Source of the DNA: Sinohyriopsis cumingii
Lineage: Eukaryota; Mollusca; Bivalvia; Unionida; Unionidae
NCBI GenBank assembly: GCA_028554795.2
Contig: CM068839.1
Coordinates: 14,911,220 to 14,975,219 of the forward strand
Direction: 5' to 3'
Length of the DNA stretch: 64,000 nt
Position numbers and translations under genes: made by a program. Position 1 is the first letter of the stretch. Every line of letters begins with the position of its first letter. Shown one piece after another: positions 14,601 to 24,128 of this stretch. The notes under the pieces are model-generated. The model was not told the DNA's origin and searched no databases. It saw only the letters and a list, made by a program, of their open reading frames with translations.

Positions 14601-17600
14601 CACCTTTTGGGAAGAAGCCAAAATGGCCTCTTAACATACTGGTAGTATGTTCTCTGTAAGGAGGTTCACCTTTCAAATTGGTTTTTGAATGTACCAGATA
14701 CCTATATTATTATTATTGTTGTTACTGTAATCAATCTCAAGCTGAAACATTGATTCATTTAATATGAAATTGGGTTTTATTTACTTTTTTTTATTGGAGA
14801 TACCATACAAGTTCTTATACCCCCCACAAGCATCACCACCCACCACCACTTTTTTGAAATTCTTCATTCAGTTTTTCATAGCATTCTTCAGGTTCTTCCC
14901 TCTGTCAGTTTTAATGTGTATGATAGTTATAACGTGTATGACAGTTATAACGTGTATGACAGTTATAATGTGTATGACAGTTATAACGTGTATGACAGTT
15001 ATAACGTGTATGACAGTTATAATGTGTATGATAGTTATAACGTGTATGACAGTTATAATGTGTATGACAGTTATAATGTGTATGATAGTTATAATGTGTA
15101 TGACAATTATAACGTGTATGACAGTTATAATGTGTATGACAGTTATAATGTGTATGACAGTTATAATGTGTATGACAGTTATAATGTGTATGACAGTTAT
15201 AACGTGTATGACAGTTATAATGTGTATGACAGTTATAATGTGTATGACAGTTATAACGTGTATGACAGTTATAACGTGTATGACAGTTATAATGTGTATG
15301 ACAGTTATAATGTGTATGACAGTTATAACGTGTATGACAGTTATAATGTGTATGACAGTTATAATGTGTATGACAGTTATAATGTGTATGACAGTTATAA
15401 CGTGTATGACAGTTATAACGTGTATGACAGTTATAACGTGTATGACAGTTATAATGTGTATGACAGTTATAATGTGTATGATAGTTATGTTTCTTTGTAT
15501 AGTAAAGTAGATTCAGTTGCTTGTATATTGCAGCTTGAGTCATTGTCATAAAATAAGAACAAACATAAGTCAAATTTGGAAAGCGTTTATCCAGTGATTG
15601 ATGAGCCACCCTTGCTCAAAGACTTGTGATGCCTTTCATGTTGTGTGTACAGAAATTACAGGTCCCATTATGTATTTCCTATAAGATGCACATGTTTTCA
15701 TCCTCTTTTTGGTATTCTTGCAAACTTTGGCATAGTAGTACATGAAAATTTTAAACTAACAGAATATCATAGATAGAATAGTGTCAGACTATAATGTTGG
15801 TCCATTATCCTGAATTAAAAACACTAACTTCATTTAATGTCTTTATTTTGGACATGGATGTTTAATAAGTTGGTATGCACCATTACGACTATTTGTTTTT
15901 TTCATGACCACGGGTCATCCAGTGATTGATGAGCCACCTACATACATGTATTCATTAGCTTGAGCTTTTCTGTTGTAACTTGACATGCAATAATTATAAT
16001 GGCCACATCCAACATGAAAGTGCAGTGTTTGAAAGCTGAAATTGATTTTTACACACTATCAGAAGACCTCATCACCGTATCGATTTCCAAACTGTTATCT
16101 TGCTTATATACTCATAAAATTTGTTGAATAGGACAAAGTTGATAAAACAAAATAAATTGAGGATAAAATTAGTTACATATTTGCTTTGTTAATGATTGCA
16201 TATATTACAGACACAACACAGGTAAAATAGGGGGTGGGGTGGAAGGCCACAAGAAAGGCAGTTTACCTCAATGTTCTGTTTGGTAATTTGGGTCATTATC
16301 ATAGCTTCTATTCAAGGTATAAAAAAAATCCTTCTGACAAATGAATAGCATTGAAAGTTATACTGAGTGACTTGAGCACACTAAATAAAATGCAAGACGT
16401 ATTTACATTCACATGACATGTTTTTGTTTAAAGACCAATGCTTTGATTCTGCAGCAAATGCTTCATTTCCGTACATAAAGTGGTCATTGTTAATACACTA
16501 GTCACCCTTTAAAGAGTAAAGAAAAACAATTTGGTATGGAGCACTTATCCGTTAACCATGAAAAGTAGATGACCATTTAATACATGACCCCTATAAAGGA
16601 CAGATTTTTTTCAAACCTCACCATTGTAATTGTCAACAAAATTGGAGATCTTATTGGCTACTCACCTGTCAATCAAAGAAACATCATATTATCTTTCCAT
16701 GCTTTCTCTACTGCAAAGATTCATACTGGTGAGTGTGCTGTCATGATGGTGGTTACTTGTTTATTTTGGGGTTTTGTTAGGATGTCCTCAGTATTAATAT
16801 CTATTTTTGCTTAACAAGGAGGCAATTGGAGGGGATTAAGTGCAAAATCACAGTGCACAGGAAGGAATTAAAACTCATGTCAGCTATAGTGGACAACTGA
16901 ATGAATGGAACTTAACAGTACCAAAACTAGTGCAGTATGACCTAATCTGCATGCTTCAGTTACTTTTGTATTTTCATCTGTTTGTTCATTACACCACCAA
17001 TATCTTGGGCCCTTTTTCAAATACACACATGAAAATAAATTGGTATGAAATTTACATTTTAATTAATGTAACCAAACTATGACCCAATTTTCAATATTGA
17101 GTGACTTTTGTACACCTCTCCCTCGATGCGCATTAGGGTCCACAAACACAGACCACACTATAAACAAGACGCGAGTTACCGAGGGACCTCCAAAAATTGA
17201 AAAAATCGCTTTGACATCGAGAAAACTGGTGGGGTGGGCGGCTTTAGGAAACTGGGCTGTTTATTGACTGAATCATCATTTACAATCATGTCGATAATAA
17301 TTTTTAATAACACGCTTTTTCTAATGAAGTTGTTTGTTATTCTGTTTAAATATGAAAGATCATTCCAACTGGTTTCAACAACCATCACACGCATGCAAAA
17401 AAAAATCTGTGTATTAGGTCACTGTTTTTTGTTTTCTTGATGAGCCTGGTTCCCGTATTGGTGTTTCATATTATCCTGCCAAATCAGGAGTCCACAGAGC
17501 AGGGAGCTGGTCTAAATGTTGATACACATACAAACAAGATTCCTTTTTTTCAAAAACACACAACATTTATTTTGTGAGACAATCGTCTACACCCAAGCTC

Positions 17601-19736
17601 AATTTTTGTATTTTTCAATTAGTACAATATTGATGTAATGATTTCATTAGAAGTAATAATGAAAACTTCTTGTCATCCATGAGGATATCTCTAAGTGCCA
17701 GTTCCAGAATTCTCTGAAACTCCCTTGCCCACAATAGTTCGTATCTGTGAAATCAAGATCTTTTTTTAATGAAGTATTCATTTTGCTTGGCTGCCTTGTT
17801 ATCTTTTATCACAGTTATGAAAGAGTTGGTTAATTTAAGCTAGTTTATGTTACCTACACAATAACATTTATAAGTGTTAAACTGATCAAATGAAGTGAAT
17901 TCACCCGACATACAACCAGGGCCGCTAGATTTTAAGTTTGTAGGATTTTCATGCCTTTTAACTTTTCTTTTATTCCACCTCCTTTATTTGATTCAAAAGA
18001 CATAACGTGGTAATACAAAGGAGGCCAGCTTTTAATTCATTACAACAATACAACAAATACTTATGAAGTCAGTTATCAAAACACAGTCGGCACTTAATTA
18101 GGTTCTTCTGAAAAATGCTCGCGGATATAACTGTTACGGTAGATTGATGCATTTTATGTTTAATTACAAGAGGACACATTGCATTTATGACAATTGCACT
18201 TATAAGGAACTAAACTATAGAACTAAAAAATTTAAACAAAATTGTATGACCTATTTTTCAATTTGATATTTCAAAGTGTTGATTAAAATTTCCAGGTCCT
18301 ATCTACTGTTTTTGACGATAAAACAAGCGATACATCAGAGTTTCCATTACCAATTTTGACCGTGATTTTCTTCAAGTTCAATAAATAGGGATCAATTTTT
18401 AGGGTATTTTCTGGTTTAAAAAATGGGAGCTGCACCTGACCCTGCATTATAAGTGAGTTTGCGAGTTATCAGGGTGCAAATTATCGAGGGAGTGGTGTAT
18501 TTTCAGCTGTGTGTATGCTCGCGGTATTGGTATATGGATACCTCTGGTGGAAGTAACTTGAGCATGCCAAAGCAAGTTCAGTGTGACCAAATTTCATGCT
18601 TAAGTGATTTCTATATTTTCAGGTATCCATTTGTTGCACCTCTAAATATATTTGACCTTATTTCATCTTACTCATGGAACTTATCAAACACTTGGTTAGT
18701 GTCATTTTTTTTTCATGCCCTAGTGACTTTTGCACTTTCATTGTACCTCAACTTCTGGGACATAATTTAACCTGTATTCCTGAACATTTGTACATAAATA
18801 AACCTTGATAAAAGTAACTCAACCAAAACTGGATCATTTTGACTTAATTTACCCACCAGAATGAATTTTGTTTTTTCAGTCATCTTTTCATTGCACCATC
18901 TGCATCTTGGACACGTATCCCTTACACTTATTAAAACTACCTGACATTCAGACTTGAATAACTCCTTTGTACCAGTGTGTATGTTCTAAATATGCTTCTG
19001 TTGGCAAGGGGATTTATATTTGAGAAAGAAAGAAGATATGTATTGTTAATTGAAAGAACAGAATGATAATCTTGAACTTTTGATATCATGTGGGAATGTT
19101 TCCAAAGATTTCTTATTTCTTTAAAGTCAAGAAATTATCAGTTTTTCTAATTATAAATAAGACTCACTTTTACTGGTATTTTACAACTGAAATTGCAATT
19201 CACCATTACAGGTTTATTTAATAAACATGCAGTATGTCAAAAATATAACAGTCACTCGCAGCTTGACTTGTGCAAGATCTGAAAATTCTTCAGGTGACCT
19301 TGTATCATATTTCTTTCTTCAGGAGAGAAAAGCAATTCGACAGAAGTACAGTAGTTATGAATATGATGATGAAAGAGAACTGAGACAGAGCCTTGAGAGT
19401 TACAGAAGATTTGTGCTCTACGGGCATTCCAGGGAAAGAGGGGAGGATGGCTTCCTCAAGGACGATGGAGAGAAAGTGGATGATGGCATGCTTAGGGATG
19501 ATAGCAATCTTTTATCATTCCCTTACAATGCTTACACCAGAAACAGAGCTGAAGTTAAAGAAAGAGAAGATAAAGGGACTGGTTCTAATGACAAAGAAGA
19601 TAACTCAGGGAATAGTAAGGGAGATGATTCAGGGAATCTTGAGGGAGATAATTCAGGGATGATTGATGGAAAAATAGATTCACAAATAGAAAGTGATGGA
19701 AAATTTGAGAAGATTTGTGATACTGTCCAAAGTTAG
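2666..19736 (+). CDS. DUSP22: Dual-specificity phosphatase, DUSP22/DUSP15 (JSP1/VHY) type, five coding exons
   Basis: Coding exons: 2666-2686, 3477-3593, 9156-9280, 14205-14376, 19323-19736. All introns are GT-AG and the model gives 282 aa. The start has A at -3 (CAACATGG) and encodes MGSGMSK, an N-myristoylation signal like human DUSP22 MGNGMNK, so the protein is probably membrane-anchored. Seen in the sequence: IVTGLYVGNFRDA near residues 8-20, KITHILAIHDD, the general-acid Asp57 in KASDSPD, the P-loop VHCLAGVSRS with catalytic Cys88 and Arg94, AYIM, and the ANPNFGFQRQL signature. Cys88 and Asp57 fall at the same numbers as in human DUSP22. Family knowledge: these enzymes dephosphorylate Tyr and Ser/Thr in kinase signalling (JNK, Lck, STAT). 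Residues 146-282 form a charged, Asp/Gly/Lys-rich tail longer than in DUSP22 and closer in length to DUSP15, so the orthology could be to the common ancestor of both. The Cys88 codon is split by intron 3 (TG|T). Confidence 0.93.
4865..5137 (+). promoter_or_regulatory. Possible internal promoter and non-coding exon with a strong 5' splice site
   Basis: GGCCATCTTG at about 4880 resembles a YY1 site, and CGTGATGTCAGC shortly after resembles a CRE-like element. A perfect donor, CAAG|GTAAGT, lies at 5134/5138. A short ATG frame just before the donor would join exon 3 out of frame, so any exon here would be non-coding. This is an inference from motifs only. Confidence 0.25.
5263..7403 (+). mobile_element. 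Helitron-like tandem-core element (family B), old copy
   Basis: Loosely repeated units of about 130-150 bp share phrases such as 'ctgctgaacagaa', 'aaatttgacagaaag', 'cattctgg' and 'aaatgatgccaat'. The right end is AAGCCTCTTGTTT at 7391-7403. The same core phrases and the same kind of end (GGCCTCTTGTTT) recur at 27.9-29.1 kb. Bivalve non-autonomous Helitron-related elements (pearl/HINE) are known to have tandem cores of this size. The family assignment is an inference and the left edge is approximate. Confidence 0.45.
8203..8414 (-). mobile_element. tRNA-derived SINE, antisense in intron 2
   Basis: Read on the minus strand it begins with a tRNA-like head (CCCTGGGTGGCAGAGTGGTC). It continues into the same body as the nested SINE at 34921-35161 (ACATGGCAGCC, TTCCACCA.., GCTGAAAAATGG..TTAA equivalents) and ends in CTGAAAAATGGTATTAA. 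In antisense the tail supplies ATTTTTCAG, which mimics a 3' splice site but precedes only SINE sequence. Confidence 0.8.
8655..8837. mobile_element. hAT-like MITE (183 bp)
   Basis: The left end CAGCGGTTCTTAACCC matches the inverted right end (CAACAGTTCTTAACAT). The flanks carry an 8-bp target duplication, TATTAGAA (8647-8654) and TATTAGAG (8838-8845), identical at 7 of 8 bases. An 8-bp duplication and CAG..TTCT.AACC termini are typical of the hAT superfamily. There is no transposase coding capacity. Confidence 0.8.
9650..10905. mobile_element. Old pogo/Tigger-like element, copy 1 (intron 3)
   Basis: Colinear over about 1.2 kb with 17.5-18.5 kb. Shared stretches include 'acacaataa.atttataa', 'ccagg.ccgctag', 'gccttttaacttttt' and 'ctttatttgatt'. 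The right end 'gttactgaggtagtggtgta' corresponds to 'ttatcgagggagtggtgta' in the second copy. Because the right end resembles pogo-type TIRs (CGAGTTATCGAGG) next to TA, I infer a non-autonomous pogo/Tigger relative. The left edge is uncertain. Confidence 0.45.
10361..10496. repeat. 34-bp tandem repeat, 4 units
   Basis: Four almost identical units of 'gatgattacactgatgcc' followed by 'aaatgaaaatctataa'. The first unit has 'gactaca' and the last is truncated. The array lies inside copy 1 of the pogo-like element; copy 2 has no such expansion at the matching place. Confidence 0.95.
11519..12960 (+). mobile_element. Helitron-like tandem-core element (family A), about 10 core units
   Basis: Degenerate units of about 110-150 bp, each containing 'tcctaaatgaaaatggtgc', 'gacatccagtatggccacc', 'catcttgaaaatctt', 'atatcaacatggggttttcac' and 'aaaagacttcttatgat'. 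A head unit ('gcacaaacttgctgtc', then 'cattccatagtctgatt') appears at 11.52 kb and again near 12.06 kb. A tail ('gaatatcaaagatggtttaaacact') is shared with 32.85 kb. ORFs in this stretch are shadows of the repeat. The link to pearl/HINE elements is an inference. Confidence 0.55.
13302..13390 (+). pseudogene. Relic duplicate of DUSP exon 4
   Basis: The sequence 'gttgcag|TCTGGC..' copies the acceptor and start of the real exon 4 at 14205. The first 45 bases align closely (SRSVTVMAAYI against SRSVTITAAYI). In the exon 4 frame the P-loop Gly91 codon is TGA, and similarity fades after about 50 bases. Splicing to it would end the protein directly after Cys88-Leu-Ala. This is a dead exon 903 bp upstream of the working one. 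Confidence 0.75.
13549..14195 (+). repeat. Minisatellite of about 50 bp reaching the exon 4 acceptor
   Basis: About 11-12 units built on 'ggttttgttaggatgtcc', 'tcagtattgatatctatc' and 'atggtgtttatttaa'. Some longer variants carry 'agaagcatcaaggatatctg'. The last unit ends only about 10 bases before the AG of exon 4, so the branch point and polypyrimidine region of that exon lie in array sequence. Confidence 0.92.
14377..14900 (+). other. Start of intron 4, nothing recognised
   Basis: Donor GAG|GTAATA at 14377. A long plus-strand ORF here exists because it runs on into the 18-bp array that follows. No homology was recognised. Confidence 0.6.
14903..15489. repeat. 18-bp minisatellite, about 32 units
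   Basis: Unit 'acgtgtatgacagttata'. The unit length is a multiple of three, so two plus-strand frames and one minus-strand frame stay open (MTVITC, VYDSYN and HTRYNC repeats). The main variable position alternates AACG/AATG, that is CpG or TpG, along the array. Rarer variants are GATAGT and GACAAT. It lies inside intron 4, which argues against a coding role. Confidence 0.97.
15490..17110 (+). other. Intron 4 middle part
   Basis: Mostly unassigned. A 22-bp exact direct repeat (ATCCAGTGATTGATGAGCC plus ACC) occurs at 15589-15610 and 15917-15938. An isolated unit of the exon-4 minisatellite sits at about 16768-16803. ORFs here show no family features. Confidence 0.55.
16768..16803 (+). repeat. 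Isolated copy of the exon-4-side minisatellite unit
   Basis: 'ggttttgttaggatgtcc' followed by 'tcagtattaatatctat' matches the array at 13.55-14.19 kb, 2.6 kb away on the far side of exon 4. Confidence 0.85.
17113..18497. mobile_element. pogo/Tigger-like element, copy 2 (intron 4), with TIR-like ends
   Basis: The left end TACACCTCTCCCTCGAT (17111) is the inverse of the right end 'tcgagggagtggtgta' (to 18499). Both ends abut TA, the usual pogo/Tc1 target. CGAGTTATCAGGGTGC and ATTATCGAGG near the right end resemble pogo-family termini. The interior is colinear with 9.7-10.9 kb. No transposase was recognised. Confidence 0.5.
18500..19322 (+). other. End of intron 4
   Basis: No gene or repeat was recognised apart from short pyrimidine tracts. 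The acceptor is TTTCTTTCTTCAG|GAG at 19323. Confidence 0.5.
19599..19670 (+). repeat. In-frame 24-bp repeat, 3 units, in the DUSP C-terminal tail
   Basis: Three consecutive 24-bp units encode DNSGNSKG, DDSGNLEG and DNSGMIDG. The period is a multiple of three, so growth or loss of units would keep the frame. Confidence 0.9.
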
Positions 19737-19806
19737 TTTGTTAAGTTTGAATTATTATTGATTCTATTATCTTAGTAGGAATCATGTTCTTGATTTGTTT
19801 TGTGGG

Positions 19807-19925
19807 TTTAATGCCATTTTTCAGCACATGATAGGCTGGCAGCCAGTGTAGCTGGTGAAGGAAGAATGACCAACTCTCATAACTCAGCTGGTAAGCTTTC
19901 TCACATACTTAAATTGGCTGAGCCA
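19807..19925 (-). mobile_element. Partial tRNA-derived SINE, antisense
   Basis: Shares 'atgccatttttcag', 'acatgataggctggcagccagt', the 'ggtgaaggaag' stretch and 'aagctttctcacat' with the antisense SINE at 8.2 kb. It is truncated before the tRNA-like head. Confidence 0.75.
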
Positions 19926-21547
19926 GAGACTTAAACCTTTTCTTTATTTGCAAATATTAACCCTTAAAGTACTTGTCACAACATAAGTCATGCTGGTGGA
20001 GGTATTGTAGTACTTGTTGCAATGTTTCCTTTTTCATAACTATTTACAAATCTGTGTTCTTCAGCTGGACATAAATGGTTGTTAAACTAAATTTGACTGG
20101 CCCTGGAACAAGCATTTTGTTATAGTTGGAACTTTACATCAAGGATTTTTTTTACAAATATGCATTTATAATACAGGCTACCTAGAAAACCCAAAATGGC
20201 TGATTCCCAGCATGGTTCATCTTTAGATGATGATTTCATTCAGCAAATACTGGCTGTTGATAGTGACGAAGCAATTTAACCACGCGACAGCTCTCTCCAT
20301 TGTAACACAAATTTGGATAGAACACGATAATGGCATGTCACCAGAAATTTAATCTACATGTGTTTTTATCTTACAAGAAAGAAATTTCTTAAATGTACCA
20401 AAAATAACATGTAAAATGTTTAATATAATTTTGGGGAAGAGATTGTGTATGATTTCTAATATTAGACTATCATGGTGGCTCCTGAAATTTCAGATACATT
20501 TATTTTTCTTGTACATGAAAAAAAAGTCTTCTTAACAGTATGAAGAATAATGTGTAAAATGTTTATTGATTTGTCAAATGTTGCAAATTGCAATTTTTTC
20601 TTTTTTGACAACAAAATATATCAGCTAGCAATTTTTTTTTTGGCAAAATTGTTGGATGTTTAAACTTGTATCTTGGGTTTGGAGTGGAGAAATTCAGGGG
20701 CACAATGAAAGGAAGCCACAAATTTGATATAAAATGCACTGGAATTTATCTGTTGTTACATAAACAAAATCTGTGTTCTTTATTAACAAACCATCTTAAC
20801 AGTGCATTGTTATATCATAATCCACTTGAAATGATGGCTAATTTCTTGTTTTTTTAAATGTACCAGAAATAATAGTTTTGCTGAAGCTTCAAAGAAAACT
20901 GATTAACTTTGAAGCACTGATTGTTCTTTGCAAATACTATGCAAATGAAAAGAATCCTGTCTCAATCAATGTTCTATAATTATCTGATGTTGCCACCGAA
21001 ATAAGAAATGGGCATTTTTGTTTGGTCCTCCAAAGCTGTCCTTCAGTGGTGACTACAATAAGACATGCACCCTTCATCAATGAAAGCTGACTACAATCTG
21101 CAATACAAACAAAGAACCTTTTATCAAAGTAAGTCAGCACCAAACTTTAATACAAGCAATGGAATCTGATGGATTGTTGCATTTTCCAAAGTGACTGCAA
21201 CACATTTATTGGGTTGTGAAACTTTACTTTTTGCAGGAAAAAGATTACACTTAAAATCACTACCAACGATGGCATAAATGCATATTAAATTTCCAGTCTT
21301 TTGAAACCATAGATATTTGGAAATAAAGTTAATTGAAGATGGTATATATTGCAAAGATATTTGTTAAACTTTTTAATTTGTTCACACGTTTTCATTTTTT
21401 TATGAATAGTCTCATTCCCTGGGTAGCCTCAGCAAGATGATAGCTGTCTCCAGCTGACCAAACTCTTGGCCAATTTAGGGATTTATACATATAGCATGTA
21501 AACAACTATAGCCACATGCTACTGGTAATGATATCATAGTGATTTGT

Positions 21548-21737
21548 TATATATATATATATATATATATATTTTCTAATTTCATGATGTTTGTTTTTGT
21601 AATCATATCATTATATGTTTTTTATGTTATAGGTGTTGTCTAATGTTGTAAAGCGCTTAGAGCTTCTAAAGATTAGGTGCTATACAAAGTCCTCAATATA
21701 TATATATATATATCTGTGTGTGTGTGTGTGTGTGTGT
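21548..21737. repeat. (TA)n tracts, retroposon-type tail, (TG)n
   Basis: A (TA)n tract at 21548-21572 and a (TA)n/(TG)n tract at about 21697-21737. Between them 'ttgtaaagcgcttagagc' and 'attaggtgctatacaaa' resemble the hairpin 3' tail common to CR1/L2-type LINEs and their SINEs (AAAGCGCTTWGAG..GGCGCTATATAAA). The family call is from general knowledge. Confidence 0.6.
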
Positions 21738-22459
21738 CCATGTACTTAATGCATTTTGGATTGTACTACACAATTATAAGTTGTTAGTATACAAGTATAT
21801 TTCAGACCAGTTTGTTTGCATTTAATCAAAAACATTTTTGTGCTCACTTTTTTTTTACACACACACACACACATATACCGGCCATTTGTTTGGTACATGT
21901 CTTATTTTGTTTGGCTAACTGACTTGACTGGCTATAGCACAGTTCAGTCCGTAACATGATCAGGTTCTATGGACACTAACCACAATGTTATAGCAGGATC
22001 ACATTGTACATGCTTGACAAACAAAAATAGACAGCATGCCTGTTACCCCACCCCCCTTGTCAGTGGTATTTCAAAATTAAATGTAGAAAAAGCAAAATAA
22101 CAAGCTGAACTAAAATACAGACAGTTTAAAAACAGATTTTCATTTCTTTTCACAAACATTGGAATCTTCTGCTAAAAAACCACAGCCTTATAAGCATTTA
22201 GAGAAATGTAAACTATAAGAATCAAAATACCTTTCTGAACAAGCAGACTTTGGACTTAAAATCCTAATACAGCTTTATGGATAAGATGGTAAATCAGGCA
22301 TGGTAGTCAGTAAAGCACCGATTCAAGAAAGTAAAACTTTGGCAGAGCTTATATTATTTTGGAGCAGAAATATCCAGAATACAGTACTTGTGGGCTGTGA
22401 AAAATTGTATATAACAACCATAAAGAACAGTTTTTAATCTTGTCCTAGCTGGCTATTAA

Positions 22460-22700
22460 AGATAGATATATATATATGCCCCTTCTAACAACAGACTATG
22501 AATGGGGGTTATCAGCACAGAACAATTTTCATACTCAGGTAAGGAACTGATTAAGCTTAGAAATGATCAACAGATTAATGCTTATACAAATCTTTTAAAG
22601 ATATTGATTTCAATATGGCTTGAGCTTGAAGAAAGAGAGGTGGATATTGAAGTGTTAGGTAAATATTGAACTTTACCTATTTCCTCCTCCCCCTCTTTTT
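22460..22700 (+). mobile_element. Dispersed repeat shared with 29.83-30.01 kb
   Basis: 'tcagaaat/tagaaatga..aacagattaa', 'gatattgatttcaatatgg', 'gaagaaagagagg' and 'atattgaagtgttaggtaaatattga' match 29.85-29.99 kb. Both copies end in a C/T-rich tract. At 29.74 kb the sequence just before has a tRNA-like head, so this may be the body of a SINE. Confidence 0.5.
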
Positions 22701-23004
22701 ATTATACTCCCTCCTTTTTTTGTAACAAGAGGGATCTCCCTCCTCTTGGTAAAATTCTAGCAGCATCTCTGATTCTTTTTGTTTTTAGTAATTTTCATTT
22801 TTCTAAAATCATTTCTTGAGAAGTAAAATCAGTATATCAGGTTTTATATTGTCACCTGGTTAATGATATCATAAGCCAGACATGACCTTCATGTGTAGCA
22901 ATCATGAAAAGGCAGAGCTCAGAAATAAATTTGAATCCACAGTATAATAATTTCTCTACCTGCTCTATTATTCTGTCCATTTAATCACCTCAGAAAGGTC
23001 AGAG

Positions 23005-23200
23005 ACCAGGTGAACTTATGGTATCATTCTGCTTTCCATCATCCATCCATCTATCACTACTTGTTTGTGTCATTAAGCCCATAGCAACAATAACAACTTG
23101 TTTGTGAACACTGTAGAGTGTCAGTTTCTGACCGGATCTGATGGTATAGGTTATATTGGATGAGTTTGATTATGAGCAACATCCATGCATATTATTCAGG
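23005..23200 (+). mobile_element. Head fragment of a Helitron-like tandem-core element
   Basis: 'ccaggtgaacttatggtatc' followed by 'ccatcatccatccatctatc' fits the head seen at 31.15 and 33.56 kb ('gagcttatgggatgg..gtccat'). The core is not preserved. Confidence 0.35.
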
Positions 23201-23663
23201 TGATCTGGTATCAGATTTGTTGAGTTTGGGAACACTGTAGAGCCCATACTTCTGATGAGATATTTTGCTTATGGTCACTTACCAATTTTTGCAGAAGTAA
23301 GAAAAGTAACTTATGATAGACTACTTAGAAATTCCTAGGTTTGTTATGTAGAGTTGTTCCCCTTAAAGATCAAAAATTGTAACACAATCAATTGTAGAAT
23401 ACAAGATGCCTAGATTTCAGTAAGTTTTTGTTTTTTTTCAACAACAAAAATGTTATGGATTAAAATTCATGACTGAATATTAAAATGAAGATATTTTTTA
23501 AAATATATACAACAAGTAACTAAGTTGATATTAATTTGATTTCATAACTGTAGTTATAAGGCAGTTTTGTGTAATGCTAATGAATTGTTATAGTGTTGTG
23601 GTTGAAGAGGTTAACTAAAGGTGTGTGGCACATCTGCATGGACTGAATGCATATTTCACTAAG

Positions 23664-23730
23664 ATTCAAACCTGTACTATTTTGGTCAAAAGCCCAGCAC
23701 ACTGACCAATGAGCCACCATAGGTTCCATC
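23664..23730 (-). mobile_element. tRNA-like SINE head
   Basis: On the minus strand GGTGGCTCATTGGTCAGTGTGC is A-box-like and CAGGTTTGAATC is B-box-like, with spacing like that of a tRNA. Related heads occur at 25.18 and 27.72 kb, also on the minus strand. Confidence 0.55.
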
Positions 23731-24128
23731 TCAGTGCCTCTTGTGAAATGCAGGATGGTGCATCAGGTATATTCTACATAACTAAGTTCACAAGTTTTCA
23801 ACCAACAAAATCAAAAATGTTGTAAGTGTCTGATGCACACCAATCATATTTCTTACAAAGAAAAGCTGTGTTGGAATTTACTGATATTGCAGTGCTGTCC
23901 CTAGGTGGATAAACTAAAATTATCAGAATTTCTTTGCATTTTTAATTATGTGCAATAAAGTATTTCATTTAGGAAAAACTTTTCTTGTAAAACCATGTCC
24001 AGGTTAATAAATATATTTGCAGAGAATTTTGATAAAACTTCACCACACTTGAAAGTTTGGATTATTTGGAAGGATGTTTGATATATTTTGTTTGATCGAG
24101 TTTAAAAGTTGCTATGCTTCCATATTAA

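Larger units (their letters stand above)
19737..22460 (+). other. 3' flank of the DUSP gene, repeat remnants only
   Basis: It contains a partial antisense SINE (19.81-19.92 kb), a retroposon tail near 21.6 kb and TA/TG microsatellites. The polyadenylation site of the DUSP gene could not be placed; an AATAAA occurs only near 21.32 kb. No gene was recognised. Confidence 0.5.

Noticed and set aside
14764-15609. Long ORFs on both strands encoding MTVITC, VYDSYN or HTRYNC repeats
   Set aside because: They result from an 18-bp repeat unit with no stop in three frames, inside an intron of the DUSP gene.
9650-18499. Segmental duplication of the exon 4 region
   Set aside because: Exon 4 copies do not have the spacing of the two 1.2-kb copies, and copy 2 has transposon-like ends, so separate insertions fit better.
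20196-20279. 27-codon ORF starting MADSQHGSSLDDDF
   Set aside because: It resembles the acidic N-termini of some transposases, but it is too short, has no continuation and no splice donor.
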